NCBI RefSeq assembly: GCF_034314085.1
Contig: NZ_JAVIWI010000001.1
Coordinates: 806,001 to 870,000 of the forward strand
From: Undibacterium sp. 5I1
GTDB taxonomy: Bacteria; Pseudomonadota; Gammaproteobacteria; Burkholderiales; Burkholderiaceae_D
Direction of reading: 5' to 3'
DNA: 64,000 nt
Shown here: piece by piece, positions 1 through 8,309 of the stretch
Layout of the letters: the number at the start of each line of letters is the position of its first letter
Numbering within the stretch: position 1 is the stretch's first letter
Position numbers and translations under genes: made by a program
Notes under the pieces: generated by a model
Told to the model about the DNA's origin: nothing
Database searches by the model: none
What the model saw: the letters and a program-made list of their open reading frames with translations, nothing else

Positions 1-249
1 TCCTTGTGCGAAGATTTAAAAGGCGTAGTCACGGTTGAGATGAAAACGACTTTTCTGCAACCGGGCGGGATTACTGGCGGCCATATCGAAGCGCGAGGTC
101 ATGCTTTTCATCGGTCAACGACCATGTGTTTCTGCGAAGGCGAAATCTGGAACGGCGACAAATTGGTGGCAAAGGCAATGGGTACGTTTAAATACTTACG
201 CCGCTTGAAATCGGGTGAAAATATGAAGAAGCTCTATGGCAGCGACTGA
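1..249 (+). CDS. PaaI-type hotdog thioesterase, C-terminal part
   Basis: The frame is open to the window edge, so only the last 83 codons are present. The residues resemble the second half of a PaaI/4HBT hotdog fold: a strand with QPGGITGGHIEARG, then an FCEGEIWNGDKLVAKAMGTF strand pair and a short basic tail. In this family the preceding, missing half carries the catalytic Asp/Asn on the long helix. Members hydrolyse acyl- or aryl-CoA thioesters in the cytoplasm. The gene reads the same way as the lipid-type enzymes that follow, including another thioesterase at 6236. Substrate is not predictable from this fragment. Confidence 0.75.
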   Translation, partial: SLCEDLKGVVTVEMKTTFLQPGGITGGHIEARGHAFHRSTTMCFCEGEIWNGDKLVAKAMGTFKYLRRLKSGENMKKLYGSD

Positions 250-413
250 CTGAGTGAATGAGTGAGTGATTTAGTTTTTAAAAATATCTGGTTAGCGAGT
301 CAATCTACATTGGTAAAACTCATCTCCTGCCAGCGGGAGAAGAGGGAGTTAATCGCTGATTTGACGCGCAATAGTTATTCGGATGCAGATGTTTAAGTTG
401 GTGAATTATAAAT

Positions 414-492
414 ATACTGAGGTGGGGTATTTTTATTCGTCCATATAATCATTGGACGATAAGCCATATTTTAATAAAATCGGGGGGAGTAT
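414..492 (+). repeat. dispersed repeat family A, copy A1
   Basis: 79 bp, from ATACT to AGTAT. The left part reads ATACTGAGGTGGGGTAT, the centre is a palindrome CGTCCA-N8-TGGACG (439-458), and the right end is GGGGGGAGTAT. Sister copies lie at 5201, 14268, 24201, 53006 and 58495, all between genes. The ends and core hairpin suggest a small non-autonomous element (MITE/REP-like); this is inference. Confidence 0.7.
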
Positions 493-538
493 GTGAATTT
501 CCCCTTTATATTGATCTTATATTTTCTCGATTAACTTT

Positions 539-582
539 ACCAAAGTTCAACCAAAGTTCAACCAAAGTCAGACCAAAGGTAT
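539..582. repeat. four 11-bp tandem repeats (ACCAAAGTTCA type)
   Basis: Units start at 539, 550, 561 and 572. The first two are identical (ACCAAAGTTCA); the third and fourth diverge in the last four bases (GTCAG, GGTAT). The 11-bp period is about one helical turn, which would put each unit on the same DNA face. They end 70 bases before the serine hydrolase start, so a regulator-binding array is possible but unproven. Confidence 0.6.
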
Positions 583-652
583 AAGCAAATTAAGTGTCAG
601 CAGGTCCTAATAAATCCAACAGTAAAAACACAGAATGGAAACAGGAGACAGC

Positions 653-2008
653 ATGCCCACAACAAAAAGAATACAAAGAACGCGTCAGAAATCATCAATC
701 GCATCGGGCTTTACAATCGCGGCGAAGTTACTCATTGGCGGACTCATGACAACAGCAATCAATACCGCAATCGCACAAACGGCTTTACCTGATCCAGCCA
801 GCACCGATCCAAAAACGCTAGGCTGGATGCAAGGTTTCCCACCCGCGCCAGACAAAGTCGTTAAATTTAGTAACGGCAGTAACTACCAGTTTCCCCGCAC
901 CCGTTGGTCGTTTTCGCATGGGCGTGAGTTAGGTCCAACAGCAAACGTCTGGCATGGCACGCTGGCTGCGTCCCCCTTGCCGCAAGCATTGGTCGATCTG
1001 GATAAAGTCTCTTTTGTTGATGACAAGGGCGCCAATGCGACCTGGGCCGATATGCTCAACAATACCTATACCGACAGCGTTTTGGTCATGCACAAAGGTC
1101 GTATCGTGTATGAGAAATACTTTGGTATCAGCAAACCGCAGTTGCCGCATATCGCTATGTCCGTGACCAAGTCTTTTGTTGGTACTTTGGCTGCAGCAAT
1201 GTCGGTTGAAGGTAGCCTGGATTCTACTGCGCTGGTGACCAAATATCTGCCTGAATTAAAAGAGTCCGCTTATGGCGATGCTACAGTGCGCCAAGTCATG
1301 GATATGACGATTGGTGTGCAATATTCTGAGAATTATGCCGATCCGAAAGCCGAGATTTGGGATTACGCCAGAGCCGGTGGTTTGTTGCCGACAGCACCAA
1401 CGTATGATGGTCCCAGAACCTTTTATGATTTTCTGGTTAAGCTGAAAAAAGAAGGTCAACACGACGATGCCTTCGCCTATAAAACAGTAAATGCAGAAGT
1501 GCTGGCATGGATCATCAAGCGTGCCAGCGGCAAATCGCTGGCGGATTTATTGTCTGAACGTATCTGGCAAAAATTAGGGGTAGAAAATGACGCCTATTTT
1601 GCAGTCGATAGCATTGGTACCGAGCAGGGCGGTGGTGGTCTCAATCTTGGCTTGCGCGATATGGCACGGTTTGGCGAGATGATGCGTTTGGACGGCAAGT
1701 TTAACGGACAGCAAATTATTCCTAAAGCTGCCATCGATGATATTCGCAAAGGTGGTGATCAGGCCAAATTTGCTAAAGCTGGTTACGCCACTATCCCCGG
1801 TTATTCGTATCGCAATATGTGGTGGATAGGTCATAACAGTCACAAAACCTTTGAAGCACGCGGTATTCATGGTCAACGTATTTACATTGATCCGGTGGCC
1901 GAAATGGTCATCGTTAAATTTTCTTCTCACCCCATCGCTGCCAATGGCGCAAGTGACCCCATCACTTATCGCGCTTTTCAGGCAGTCGCTAACCAATTAA
2001 TGAAATGA
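653..2008 (+). CDS. secreted serine hydrolase, beta-lactamase class C / 6-aminohexanoate-dimer hydrolase type
   Basis: A penicillin-binding-protein-fold serine hydrolase of 451 residues. The start at 653 is preferred because AGGAG lies 7 bases upstream; an in-frame ATG at 635 has no ribosome site. A basic N-terminus, a hydrophobic stretch and AIA before QTALP form a signal peptide, so export is expected. The nucleophile motif SVTK lies near residue 175 (SxxK), and a tyrosine motif YKTVNAEV near 290 supplies the general base/YxN-like element. The C-terminal part has the usual GxHGQ segment before the last strands. Family members hydrolyse esters, amide oligomers or D-amino peptides; the substrate here is unknown. 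Only 7 bases separate it from the next gene, so the two are probably co-transcribed. Confidence 0.85.
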   Translation: MPTTKRIQRTRQKSSIASGFTIAAKLLIGGLMTTAINTAIAQTALPDPASTDPKTLGWMQGFPPAPDKVVKFSNGSNYQFPRTRWSFSHGRELGPTANVWHGTLAASPLPQALVDLDKVSFVDDKGANATWADMLNNTYTDSVLVMHKGRIVYEKYFGISKPQLPHIAMSVTKSFVGTLAAAMSVEGSLDSTALVTKYLPELKESAYGDATVRQVMDMTIGVQYSENYADPKAEIWDYARAGGLLPTAPTYDGPRTFYDFLVKLKKEGQHDDAFAYKTVNAEVLAWIIKRASGKSLADLLSERIWQKLGVENDAYFAVDSIGTEQGGGGLNLGLRDMARFGEMMRLDGKFNGQQIIPKAAIDDIRKGGDQAKFAKAGYATIPGYSYRNMWWIGHNSHKTFEARGIHGQRIYIDPVAEMVIVKFSSHPIAANGASDPITYRAFQAVANQLMK

Positions 2009-2015
2009 GATCAAC

Positions 2016-3017
2016 ATGAGCACAACAACTTATCAACGTATAGTCCTCGCATCCCGTCCAAAAGGGGAAGTTCAGCCAGATAACTTTCGTCTGGAGACAG
2101 TCCCTGTTCCAGAGATCAAAGACGGAGAAGTCTTGATCCGCAATCACTTTATGTCACTCGATCCGTATATGCGTGGTCGCATGGAAGAGTCGAAAAGCTA
2201 CGCGGTCCCACAAGCCATTGGCGAGACCATGATCGGTGGCACCGTGGGCGAGATCGTCGCGAGTAAAAATCCTCAGTTTGCCGTCGGCGATAAAGTCGTT
2301 GGCATGTTGGGCTGGGCAGAGATGGGCGTATCCGACGGCATCATGTTGCGCAAAGTCGATACGACGCATATTCCGTTGTCGGCGTATCTCGGCTCTGTCG
2401 GTATGCCAGGGATGACCGCCTGGTACGGTCTAACACAAATCATTCATCCTAAAAAAGGTGAGACGGTCGTAGTCTCCGCAGCCAGCGGCGCGGTCGGTAG
2501 TGTGGTCGGCCAGTTAGCTAAACAAATGGGCTGCCGTGTCGTCGGTATCGCCGGTGGCGCAGAAAAGTGCGCTTATGTTGTCAACGAATTAGGCTTTGAC
2601 GCCTGCATCGATTACAAAGCCGGTAACTTAGAAGCCGACCTCGCAGCAGCGACGCCAGATGGTATTGACGGCGTGTTCGAAAACGTCGGCGGTGAAGTAT
2701 TCGACGCTAGTCTGGCACGCATGAATCAATTTGGTCGTGTTGCCCTATGTGGCATGATCGCCGGGTACAACGGTGAAGCAATTTCTATCCGTAACGCGCG
2801 GGTATTCTTGACCATGCGTGTCACTTTACGCGGCTTCATCGTGTCAGAACATATCGACATGTGGCCACAAGGCTTGAAAGAACTGGGCACGCTGGTTGCT
2901 ACCGGCAAACTCAAATTCCGTGAATCGATTGCACCAGATTTGGCTGGCGCACCAGAGGCATTTATTGGTTTGCTCAAAGGTAAAAACTTTGGTAAGCAGT
3001 TGGTGAAGTTGGTGTAA
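2016..3017 (+). CDS. NADPH-dependent MDR-family oxidoreductase (CurA/leukotriene B4 12-hydroxydehydrogenase type)
   Basis: A 333-residue zinc-independent medium-chain reductase. The N-terminal GroES-like half carries the family signature LDPYMRGRM near residue 50. The Rossmann half has AASGAVGSVVGQLAK near 155, the AxxGxxG nucleotide loop. The Cys/His zinc ligands of alcohol dehydrogenases are absent. Members reduce the C=C bond of enones such as curcumin or 15-oxo-prostaglandins using NADPH. It follows the serine hydrolase by 7 bases in the same direction, suggesting an operon. Length matches the family (about 330-345). Confidence 0.9.
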   Translation: MSTTTYQRIVLASRPKGEVQPDNFRLETVPVPEIKDGEVLIRNHFMSLDPYMRGRMEESKSYAVPQAIGETMIGGTVGEIVASKNPQFAVGDKVVGMLGWAEMGVSDGIMLRKVDTTHIPLSAYLGSVGMPGMTAWYGLTQIIHPKKGETVVVSAASGAVGSVVGQLAKQMGCRVVGIAGGAEKCAYVVNELGFDACIDYKAGNLEADLAAATPDGIDGVFENVGGEVFDASLARMNQFGRVALCGMIAGYNGEAISIRNARVFLTMRVTLRGFIVSEHIDMWPQGLKELGTLVATGKLKFRESIAPDLAGAPEAFIGLLKGKNFGKQLVKLV

Positions 3018-3040
3018 CGGGTCTAACGGATTTAATCAAT

Positions 3041-3075
3041 TTTTCTGCCTCTCACATAAGCGGAGAGGCAGAAAA
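3041..3075. other. 13-bp perfect stem-loop between genes
   Basis: TTTTCTGCCTCTC (3041-3053) pairs exactly with GAGAGGCAGAAAA (3063-3075) around a 9-base loop. It sits 24 bases after the MDR reductase stop. No T-run follows on either strand, so it is not a classic intrinsic terminator. It may protect the 3' end of the upstream message or act with Rho. Confidence 0.6.
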
Positions 3076-3152
3076 CACAGAAAATTGTTAGAGCTACTGT
3101 TGTGCAATTTGATTTGAAAAGCCAATTCCAATAGCCGCAAAAAGAGGTGTTC

Positions 3153-4088
3153 ATGTCCGATATTATTTTTCATCACTATCCAGTGTCACCGTTTTCAGAA
3201 AAAATACGTCTGATTTTCGGATTTAAAAATCTGAACTGGAAGTCAGTGATGATTCCGTCCATCATGCCAAAGCCCGATGTGGTCGCGTTGACTGGCGGTT
3301 ATCGCCGTACGCCGATCATGCAAATCGGCGCAGATATTTATTGTGATACCGCCTTGATTGCTGATGTGTTGGAAACTCTCGCACCAACGCCGTCACTTTA
3401 TCCAGAAGCGATTGCTGGCTTGTCTAAAACGCTGGCACATTGGGCGGATACGACCTTATTCTGGACTGCGATTGCCTACACATTTCAGCCGGCTGCGATG
3501 AGTGGCATCCTGGGTGATGTCACGCCAGAACAGATGAAGGCGTTTGGTGCTGACCGTGCAGCGATGCGCGCCAATGCACCGCGTATGTCTCTGCCAGAGG
3601 CGACCGGACAATTGCAAGAGTATCTGCGTCGCTTGGACGCTATGTTGGCGGGTGGTCAAGCGTATTTACTCGGTGATCAGGCGAGTATCGTTGATTTTTC
3701 TGTGTATCACGCTTTGTGGTTTATCCGGCGTGTTCCCGCAGTGGCAGGGATTCTGGATGCGCATCCTCTGATTCTTTCGTGGATGGATAAAATCGCTGGC
3801 TTCGGTCACGGTCAATCTGAAAAAATGCGCAGTACCGAAGCCATTGAACTCGCCAGTACATCAACGCCAGCTGCTGTCACAGCCAGTTTTATTGATATCC
3901 ACGGCATTGCGTTGGGTGAGCAAGTCACCATCATGCCTAACGATTACGCACTGGACCCGGTGCAGGGCGAGTTGGTGATATGTAGCGCCAATGAGCTCGC
4001 TGTGCAACGCCATGATGAACGCGCTGGTAACGTGACTGTGCATTTTCCACGTGTAGGTTTCCAAATGAAACGCGTAATACCGGCTTGA
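3153..4088 (+). CDS. glutathione S-transferase family protein with C-terminal extension
   Basis: 311 residues from the ATG at 3153, chosen because AAAGAGG ends 5 bases before it (a GTG at 3147 overlaps that site). The N-terminal thioredoxin-like fold has the glutathione-binding pattern: YPVSPFSEKIR near residue 8, RRTPIMQIG near 50 (cis-Pro) and CDT for the gamma-Glu contact. An all-helical domain follows to about 235. The last 75 residues form an extra beta-rich segment (ALDPVQGELV...FPRVGFQMKRV) not found in classical GSTs, so the protein is longer than the usual 200-220. Likely cytosolic conjugation or isomerisation; substrate unknown. It lies within the run of lipid-type enzymes. Confidence 0.85.
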   Translation: MSDIIFHHYPVSPFSEKIRLIFGFKNLNWKSVMIPSIMPKPDVVALTGGYRRTPIMQIGADIYCDTALIADVLETLAPTPSLYPEAIAGLSKTLAHWADTTLFWTAIAYTFQPAAMSGILGDVTPEQMKAFGADRAAMRANAPRMSLPEATGQLQEYLRRLDAMLAGGQAYLLGDQASIVDFSVYHALWFIRRVPAVAGILDAHPLILSWMDKIAGFGHGQSEKMRSTEAIELASTSTPAAVTASFIDIHGIALGEQVTIMPNDYALDPVQGELVICSANELAVQRHDERAGNVTVHFPRVGFQMKRVIPA

Positions 4089-4162
4089 GCTTTGAGCAAA
4101 CCAAGTCTTAATTGATCCTTTTGCATTAATCGTTTTTTCCATAAAAATAGCTGGAGACACCC

Positions 4163-5065
4163 ATGAAAAATTTTCAAAATAAAGTAGCCGTTATCACTGG
4201 TGGTGGTAGCGGATTTGGCCGTGAATTTGCGCTGATCGGTGCCAAGCTCGGTATGAAGTTGGTATTGGCCGACGTGCAACAAGACGCATTAGATAAAGTC
4301 CAAGCCGAGCTAGAGGCAATGGATGCCCAAGTCCTGACAATGCGTTGTGATGTGCGCCATGCGGCAGAAGTGCAGGCTTTGGCCGATGCCACGATGGCAA
4401 AATTTGGCGCCGTGCATTTAGTCTTCAATAATGCTGGTGTCGGTTCTGGTGGGCTGATCTGGGAAAACACCCAAGCCGACTGGGAATGGGTATTGGGCGT
4501 CAATTTATGGGGCGTGATCCATGGCGTGCGTATCTTCACACCGCTGATGCTGGAATGCGCAAAGACCGACCTTGATTATGAAGGTCACATTGTCAACACA
4601 GCGTCCATGGCAGGTTTGCTCAACGCGCCGACGATGGGCGTGTACAACGTTTCCAAGCATGCCGTCGTGTCCTTGTCCGAAACCTTGTTCCAGGATTTAA
4701 GCCTAGTCGAAGCACCGATAGGCGCATCCGTCTTATGTCCTTATTTTGTTCCAACCGGCATCAGCCAGTCGCAACGTAATCGTCCCGACGACGTACAAGC
4801 ATCAGCACCGACAGCAAGCCAAAAAGCCTCGCAAGCGATGTCGGATAAAGCGGTCTCGTCAGGAAAAGTGACTGCGGCAGAAGTTGCGGAAAAAACCTTC
4901 AAGGCGATCAGCGATGGACAGTTCTACATCTACTCCCATCCAGCTGCGCTAGGGAATGTACAAGAGCGTATGGAGGATATTATTACGCAACGCAATCCAA
5001 GCGACCCATATAAGGCAGTGCCGCACATCCGCGATATGCTGCGCGCAAAGCTGAAGTCCGCCTGA
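4163..5065 (+). CDS. short-chain dehydrogenase/reductase (SDR)
   Basis: A 300-residue classical SDR. The cofactor loop TGGGSGFG lies near residue 11, NNAG near 90, the catalytic Ser in NTASM near 148 and YNVSK near 162. An acidic residue after the second strand (LADV) favours NAD+ over NADP+. The C-terminus is longer than a minimal SDR and includes an Ala/Ser-rich loop. CTGGAGAC lies just before the ATG. It stands 74 bases after the GST gene and ahead of the hydrolase/thioesterase pair. Oxidation of an alcohol on a fatty or sterol-like substrate is a reasonable guess only. Confidence 0.9.
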   Translation: MKNFQNKVAVITGGGSGFGREFALIGAKLGMKLVLADVQQDALDKVQAELEAMDAQVLTMRCDVRHAAEVQALADATMAKFGAVHLVFNNAGVGSGGLIWENTQADWEWVLGVNLWGVIHGVRIFTPLMLECAKTDLDYEGHIVNTASMAGLLNAPTMGVYNVSKHAVVSLSETLFQDLSLVEAPIGASVLCPYFVPTGISQSQRNRPDDVQASAPTASQKASQAMSDKAVSSGKVTAAEVAEKTFKAISDGQFYIYSHPAALGNVQERMEDIITQRNPSDPYKAVPHIRDMLRAKLKSA

Positions 5066-5200
5066 TAGCAGTTCCCGATAGTTGACCTGAAGTCTGGCAC
5101 GGTAATCAAGTTCAATGCCAGACGGATGGGATACAAAATGCGCAGCTTAAGTCGTAAGTAAAACAACGCAAACACGAGATAAGCACAATGGATAATCAAT

Positions 5201-5281
5201 ATACTCCTTCCTAGTAATTATAAATCGTCTATATATTATCTGGACAATGAGTTGGTTTTTATAATGATCACGGGGGAGTAT
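5201..5281 (+). repeat. dispersed repeat family A, copy A2
   Basis: 81 bp between the SDR and the epoxide-hydrolase-like gene. It starts ATACTCC, carries a decayed core (CGTCTA...TGGACA) and ends CGGGGGAGTAT, matching A1 to the same boundary and even the following GTG. It occupies the leader of the hydrolase gene, ending 57 bases before the ATG. Confidence 0.65.
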
Positions 5282-5337
5282 GTGTAATTATTAGTTTTAA
5301 TGCCCAAATATCCAATCAATTTTATGGTGGTGAAATT

Positions 5338-6234
5338 ATGAGTGCAGTCATACAATCAAATCAATTTGCATCACTGTCTAACGGTACTCGTCTGCATTAC
5401 GCCAGTGCCGGTGAAGCAGGTAAGCCTTTGCTGCTTTTTGTCCATGGATTTCCGGAATTCTGGTACGAGTGGTCGGCTCAGCTGGCCGAGTTTGGTCAGG
5501 ATTATTTTGCCGTCGCACCGGATCTGCGGGGTTTTAATTTATCGGATATGCCAGCTGATTTGTCTGCCTACAAAGCACGTCACATTGTGGAGGATTTGCG
5601 CTTATTAGTTGCGCATCTTGGCTACGAAAAAGTCGTGATCATCGCCCACGATTGGGGCGGTGCGATCTGCTGGAATCTGGCAATCTCCTTCCCGGAGTTG
5701 CTGCACAAGTTGATTATCATTAACTCACCACATCCGTACTTGTTTATGCAGGCGCTCAGTTCGGATCCTTCCCAAAAATCGGCAAGCGAATACATGAACT
5801 GGTTGCGGGCGGAAGGTTCAGAGAAAGCGCTCGCCAAAGATGATTTTGCTTTGATGGAAGGATTCTTTAACGGAATGGGGCAAGCCAATACGGGCTGGTT
5901 TGATGCAGAGACTCGCGCCAAATATCACGAGTGCTGGTCACGTGGCTTGACTGGCGGCGTCAATTATTATCGCGCCTCGCCTTTGCACCCACCGACAGAC
6001 AGCAATAAAGGACCATTACAACTGCAACTCAATCCTGACGACTTCAAAATCAAAGTGCCGACCCGCGTGATCTGGGGCGAGACCGATAAGGCTCTGCCAA
6101 AAACTCTGCTCGATGGGCTAGAGAACTTTATCGACGATTTAGAAGTCGTGCGCATACCAGAAGGTAGTCATTGGGTTATCCATGAACAGCCTGCGCGTAT
6201 TAATCAATTGATCCGTGGATTTTTAGAGCAATAA
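5338..6234 (+). CDS. alpha/beta hydrolase, epoxide hydrolase / haloacid dehalogenase-like
   Basis: 298 residues. HGFPEFWYEW near residue 36 is the HGxP oxyanion motif of epoxide hydrolases. The nucleophile elbow AHDWGGA near 104 has Asp rather than Ser, diagnostic of epoxide hydrolases and some dehalogenases. GETDKALP near 245 and GSHW near 280 supply the remaining acid and histidine of the triad. A variable cap lies between. The Asp nucleophile forms a covalent ester that water then cleaves. GGTGG lies upstream of the ATG. The thioesterase start follows after one base, so the two are translationally linked. Confidence 0.88.
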   Translation: MSAVIQSNQFASLSNGTRLHYASAGEAGKPLLLFVHGFPEFWYEWSAQLAEFGQDYFAVAPDLRGFNLSDMPADLSAYKARHIVEDLRLLVAHLGYEKVVIIAHDWGGAICWNLAISFPELLHKLIIINSPHPYLFMQALSSDPSQKSASEYMNWLRAEGSEKALAKDDFALMEGFFNGMGQANTGWFDAETRAKYHECWSRGLTGGVNYYRASPLHPPTDSNKGPLQLQLNPDDFKIKVPTRVIWGETDKALPKTLLDGLENFIDDLEVVRIPEGSHWVIHEQPARINQLIRGFLEQ

Positions 6235-6235
6235 A

Positions 6236-6685
6236 ATGGCACGTACTGATTTTACTTTTTTTCATTCGCTGCGGGTACGCTGGTCAGAAGTCGACATGCA
6301 AGGCATCGTTTTCAATGGCCACTACCTGACGTATTTTGACGTCGCTTTTACTGAATACTGGCGTGCTACCAATTTGCCTAATGTCACGGTGCAAGCGGAG
6401 CAGGGCAAAGAGCTGTTCGCCCGCAAAGCCACTGTCGAATATATGGCGCCCGCCAGATTTGATGATGTGCTGGAGATTGGCGTACGCTGCGCAGCAATCG
6501 GCAATTCATCCCTGCGCTTTGTGCTAGAGATATACATCGGCGATCAGCATCTGATTTCTGGTGAGTTGTTCTACGTCTATGCTGACACTGCCGTGCGCAA
6601 AGGAGTTGCCGTACCCGAGCAATGGCGTGCGATCATTTCCAAACTGGAAATTTGTAAGCCAGAGACGAATCAGGCTAAAGTCTGA
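6236..6685 (+). CDS. acyl-CoA thioesterase, YbgC/FadM hotdog family
   Basis: 149 residues. The N-terminal RVRWSEVDMQGIVFNGHYL is the classic 4HBT active-site strand-helix; the Asp of VDMQG is the catalytic residue. The remainder (FARKATVEYMAPARFDDVLE...) is the expected hotdog sheet. Enzymes of this group hydrolyse 4-hydroxybenzoyl-CoA or long/short acyl-CoA. It follows the hydrolase stop by one base. Together with the thioesterase fragment at the window start this suggests CoA-ester turnover in this cluster. Confidence 0.9.
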   Translation: MARTDFTFFHSLRVRWSEVDMQGIVFNGHYLTYFDVAFTEYWRATNLPNVTVQAEQGKELFARKATVEYMAPARFDDVLEIGVRCAAIGNSSLRFVLEIYIGDQHLISGELFYVYADTAVRKGVAVPEQWRAIISKLEICKPETNQAKV

Positions 6686-6861
6686 ATTGATTGATCCGCT
6701 GATATCGGCAGGAGTCCGTTCTCTAGTTGAAAAATCAGTGCCACTACATTTCTGCTGCAAGCGCAGAATGACAGGCTTGATATTCGCTGAACTTCATGTT
6801 CAACTCTATCCTCATTGTCGTATGATAATGACAAAATCTTAGATATCCATCCCTAAACAAT

Positions 6862-7308
6862 ATGATGACTACAACAGCAGATAAAGACGCAGTGCGCGTC
6901 ACCTTGGGTTCTTGGGCAGAACTACAAAAAGAAGCACAGGCAATTCGCTATGACGTCTTCGTCATCGAGCAGAATATCCCTGTCGAATTGGAGTGGGACG
7001 AGATGGATGCGCAATGCTTGCATGCCGTCGCCTATGACGCACAAGGTACAGCCGTTGGCACAGGGCGATTGCTGCCAGATGGTCATATCGGACGCATGGC
7101 GGTCAGAAGTGCCGCCCGCGGTCTGGGTGTCGGCGCAGCGATACTACAAAGCTTGATGCAACAAGCCCGAAACCGCGGCGACAAAGCAGTCAAACTCAAT
7201 GCACAGACCTCAGCAGAACCGTTTTATGCCCGCAATGGCTACAGCCGTGAGGGTGATGTGTTTGAAGAGGCAGGGATTCCGCATATCAGTATGTCACATG
7301 AGTTTTGA
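6862..7308 (+). CDS. GNAT family N-acetyltransferase
   Basis: 148 residues. The acetyl-CoA pyrophosphate loop is RSAARGLGVGAAIL near residue 90 (RxxGxG/A). The first strands include IRYDVFVIEQNIPVELEWDE, a start typical of the ElaA/YjcF-like branch, and PFYARNGY near 125 is the usual C-terminal motif. Target unknown. ATGATG gives two possible starts (6862 or 6865), and no strong ribosome site is visible. Confidence 0.88.
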   Translation: MMTTTADKDAVRVTLGSWAELQKEAQAIRYDVFVIEQNIPVELEWDEMDAQCLHAVAYDAQGTAVGTGRLLPDGHIGRMAVRSAARGLGVGAAILQSLMQQARNRGDKAVKLNAQTSAEPFYARNGYSREGDVFEEAGIPHISMSHEF

Positions 7309-7380
7309 GCTGAACTGATTCATTTACCAGATAACCTGATGATGAGAACTCGACTAAAAAGTTGATATTACAAAAGCCAT

Positions 7381-7836
7381 ATGTATGTTGTTTTTTTAGA
7401 TGAAGGCGCAAATAATTTTGTGAAACCATTACAAGTCGGCAGTGCTGCTGCGCTCTTCGCGTTTACTTTTTTTTCTGTTATGTTGAATCTTTCCGGTCCC
7501 GGTTGGCTGGGATGGTATGAGATGTCGGAGAAAGGTCAAAAGATTGAAGCAACGATTACTCAGATACAGCCTGAAAATCACCAGCGTTGTTATTTTCGTT
7601 ATTCCATTGCGGGAAGAAATTTAGATGGGACAGGCGACGGATGCGCAGACCTTGGAGTAAACGGAAAATTACTTGTGATTTATCTGCCTGGCGACCCAAA
7701 ATTCGTAACAACCCGCAATCCAAACGAAGAGTTAGCTTTGACGATTATTGTTCCGCTCTTATTTTCCATAATTGCTGGCGTAATAGTTGCATTAAGGCAA
7801 TTTAGGAAAATCGATGTACACCCAATTCGTTATTGA
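7381..7836 (+). CDS. DUF3592-like membrane protein
   Basis: 151 residues. A hydrophobic segment lies near residues 17-38 and another near 118-138, flanking a small beta-rich domain with the ATITQIQPENHQRCYFRYS and KLLVIYLPGDPK strands. This two-helix sandwich with a Y-F-x-Y motif matches DUF3592 proteins, whose role is not known. No good ribosome site is seen before the ATG. It is in the same direction as the GNAT gene, 72 bases on. The assignment rests on topology and a short motif. Confidence 0.6.
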   Translation: MYVVFLDEGANNFVKPLQVGSAAALFAFTFFSVMLNLSGPGWLGWYEMSEKGQKIEATITQIQPENHQRCYFRYSIAGRNLDGTGDGCADLGVNGKLLVIYLPGDPKFVTTRNPNEELALTIIVPLLFSIIAGVIVALRQFRKIDVHPIRY

Positions 7837-7960
7837 AAATAGACTCTTTTCTCAATAACTTCATTTTGAAATGTTTCCAATGGGGTATAAGTGGATAGGC
7901 AAAACATTGAACTTGTTCACCTTTATTATCAGGTGCTACGTTATATGAAAATCTCTTGAT

Positions 7961-8275
7961 TCAACCTGCCTGAAACCCAATCTTCCCAGTCCACAGCTGC
8001 CAGTACATCACCCAGTCGCCCATGAACGAATATAGCGGTTGTTTGAATGAGGCCGGCTTATTTTTCTCAAAACCAAAATGACCGACCCAGGCGAAGCCAT
8101 AACCACATAAAGGTGCGGCGATTAACCATACTCCGGCGCCGGTACCAATAAACATTGCCACACAGAGCAACACTAGGGTTGATCCAATAAAGTGAAGTTG
8201 GCGACAGTGGCGGTTGCGATGTTCACTTAAATAGAGGGGATAAAATTCGGCGAAACTGCTGTATTTTTGACTCAT
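7961..8275 (-). CDS. Mpo1-like (DUF962) membrane protein
   Basis: 104 residues. Near the start is SEHRNRHCRQLHFIGS and in the middle GHFGFEKNKPASFKQP, the paired His-rich motifs of the Mpo1/DUF962 family, followed by PLYSFMGDWVMY. Hydrophobic helices near 30-45 and 48-62 predict a membrane location. Yeast Mpo1 is an Fe(II) dioxygenase that oxidises 2-hydroxy fatty acids in phytosphingosine degradation; bacterial roles are less clear. AGGAGA lies 6 bases before the ATG on the minus strand. Confidence 0.85.
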   Translation of the reverse strand: MSQKYSSFAEFYPLYLSEHRNRHCRQLHFIGSTLVLLCVAMFIGTGAGVWLIAAPLCGYGFAWVGHFGFEKNKPASFKQPLYSFMGDWVMYWQLWTGKIGFQAG

Positions 8276-8309
8276 GATGGTCTCCTTAGATTGTTTTACG
8301 TACGTTTCT

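Larger units (their letters stand above)
250..652. other. intergenic region with repeat A1 and 11-bp tandem repeats
   Basis: About 400 bases without a gene. It holds copy A1 of the dispersed 72-81 bp repeat family (414-492) and four head-to-tail 11-bp units at 539-582. A short TGAC/TGAG tetranucleotide run lies just after the upstream stop codon. No clear sigma-70 promoter was picked out, but the region must contain the promoter for the serine hydrolase operon. Confidence 0.6.

Noticed and set aside
1574..1996. 140-codon antisense ORF in the serine hydrolase gene
   Set aside because: Shadow of a well-supported gene with clear catalytic motifs; no ribosome site.
3041..3075. Stem-loop as an intrinsic terminator
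   Set aside because: No T-run follows on either strand, so it is reported only as a stem-loop.
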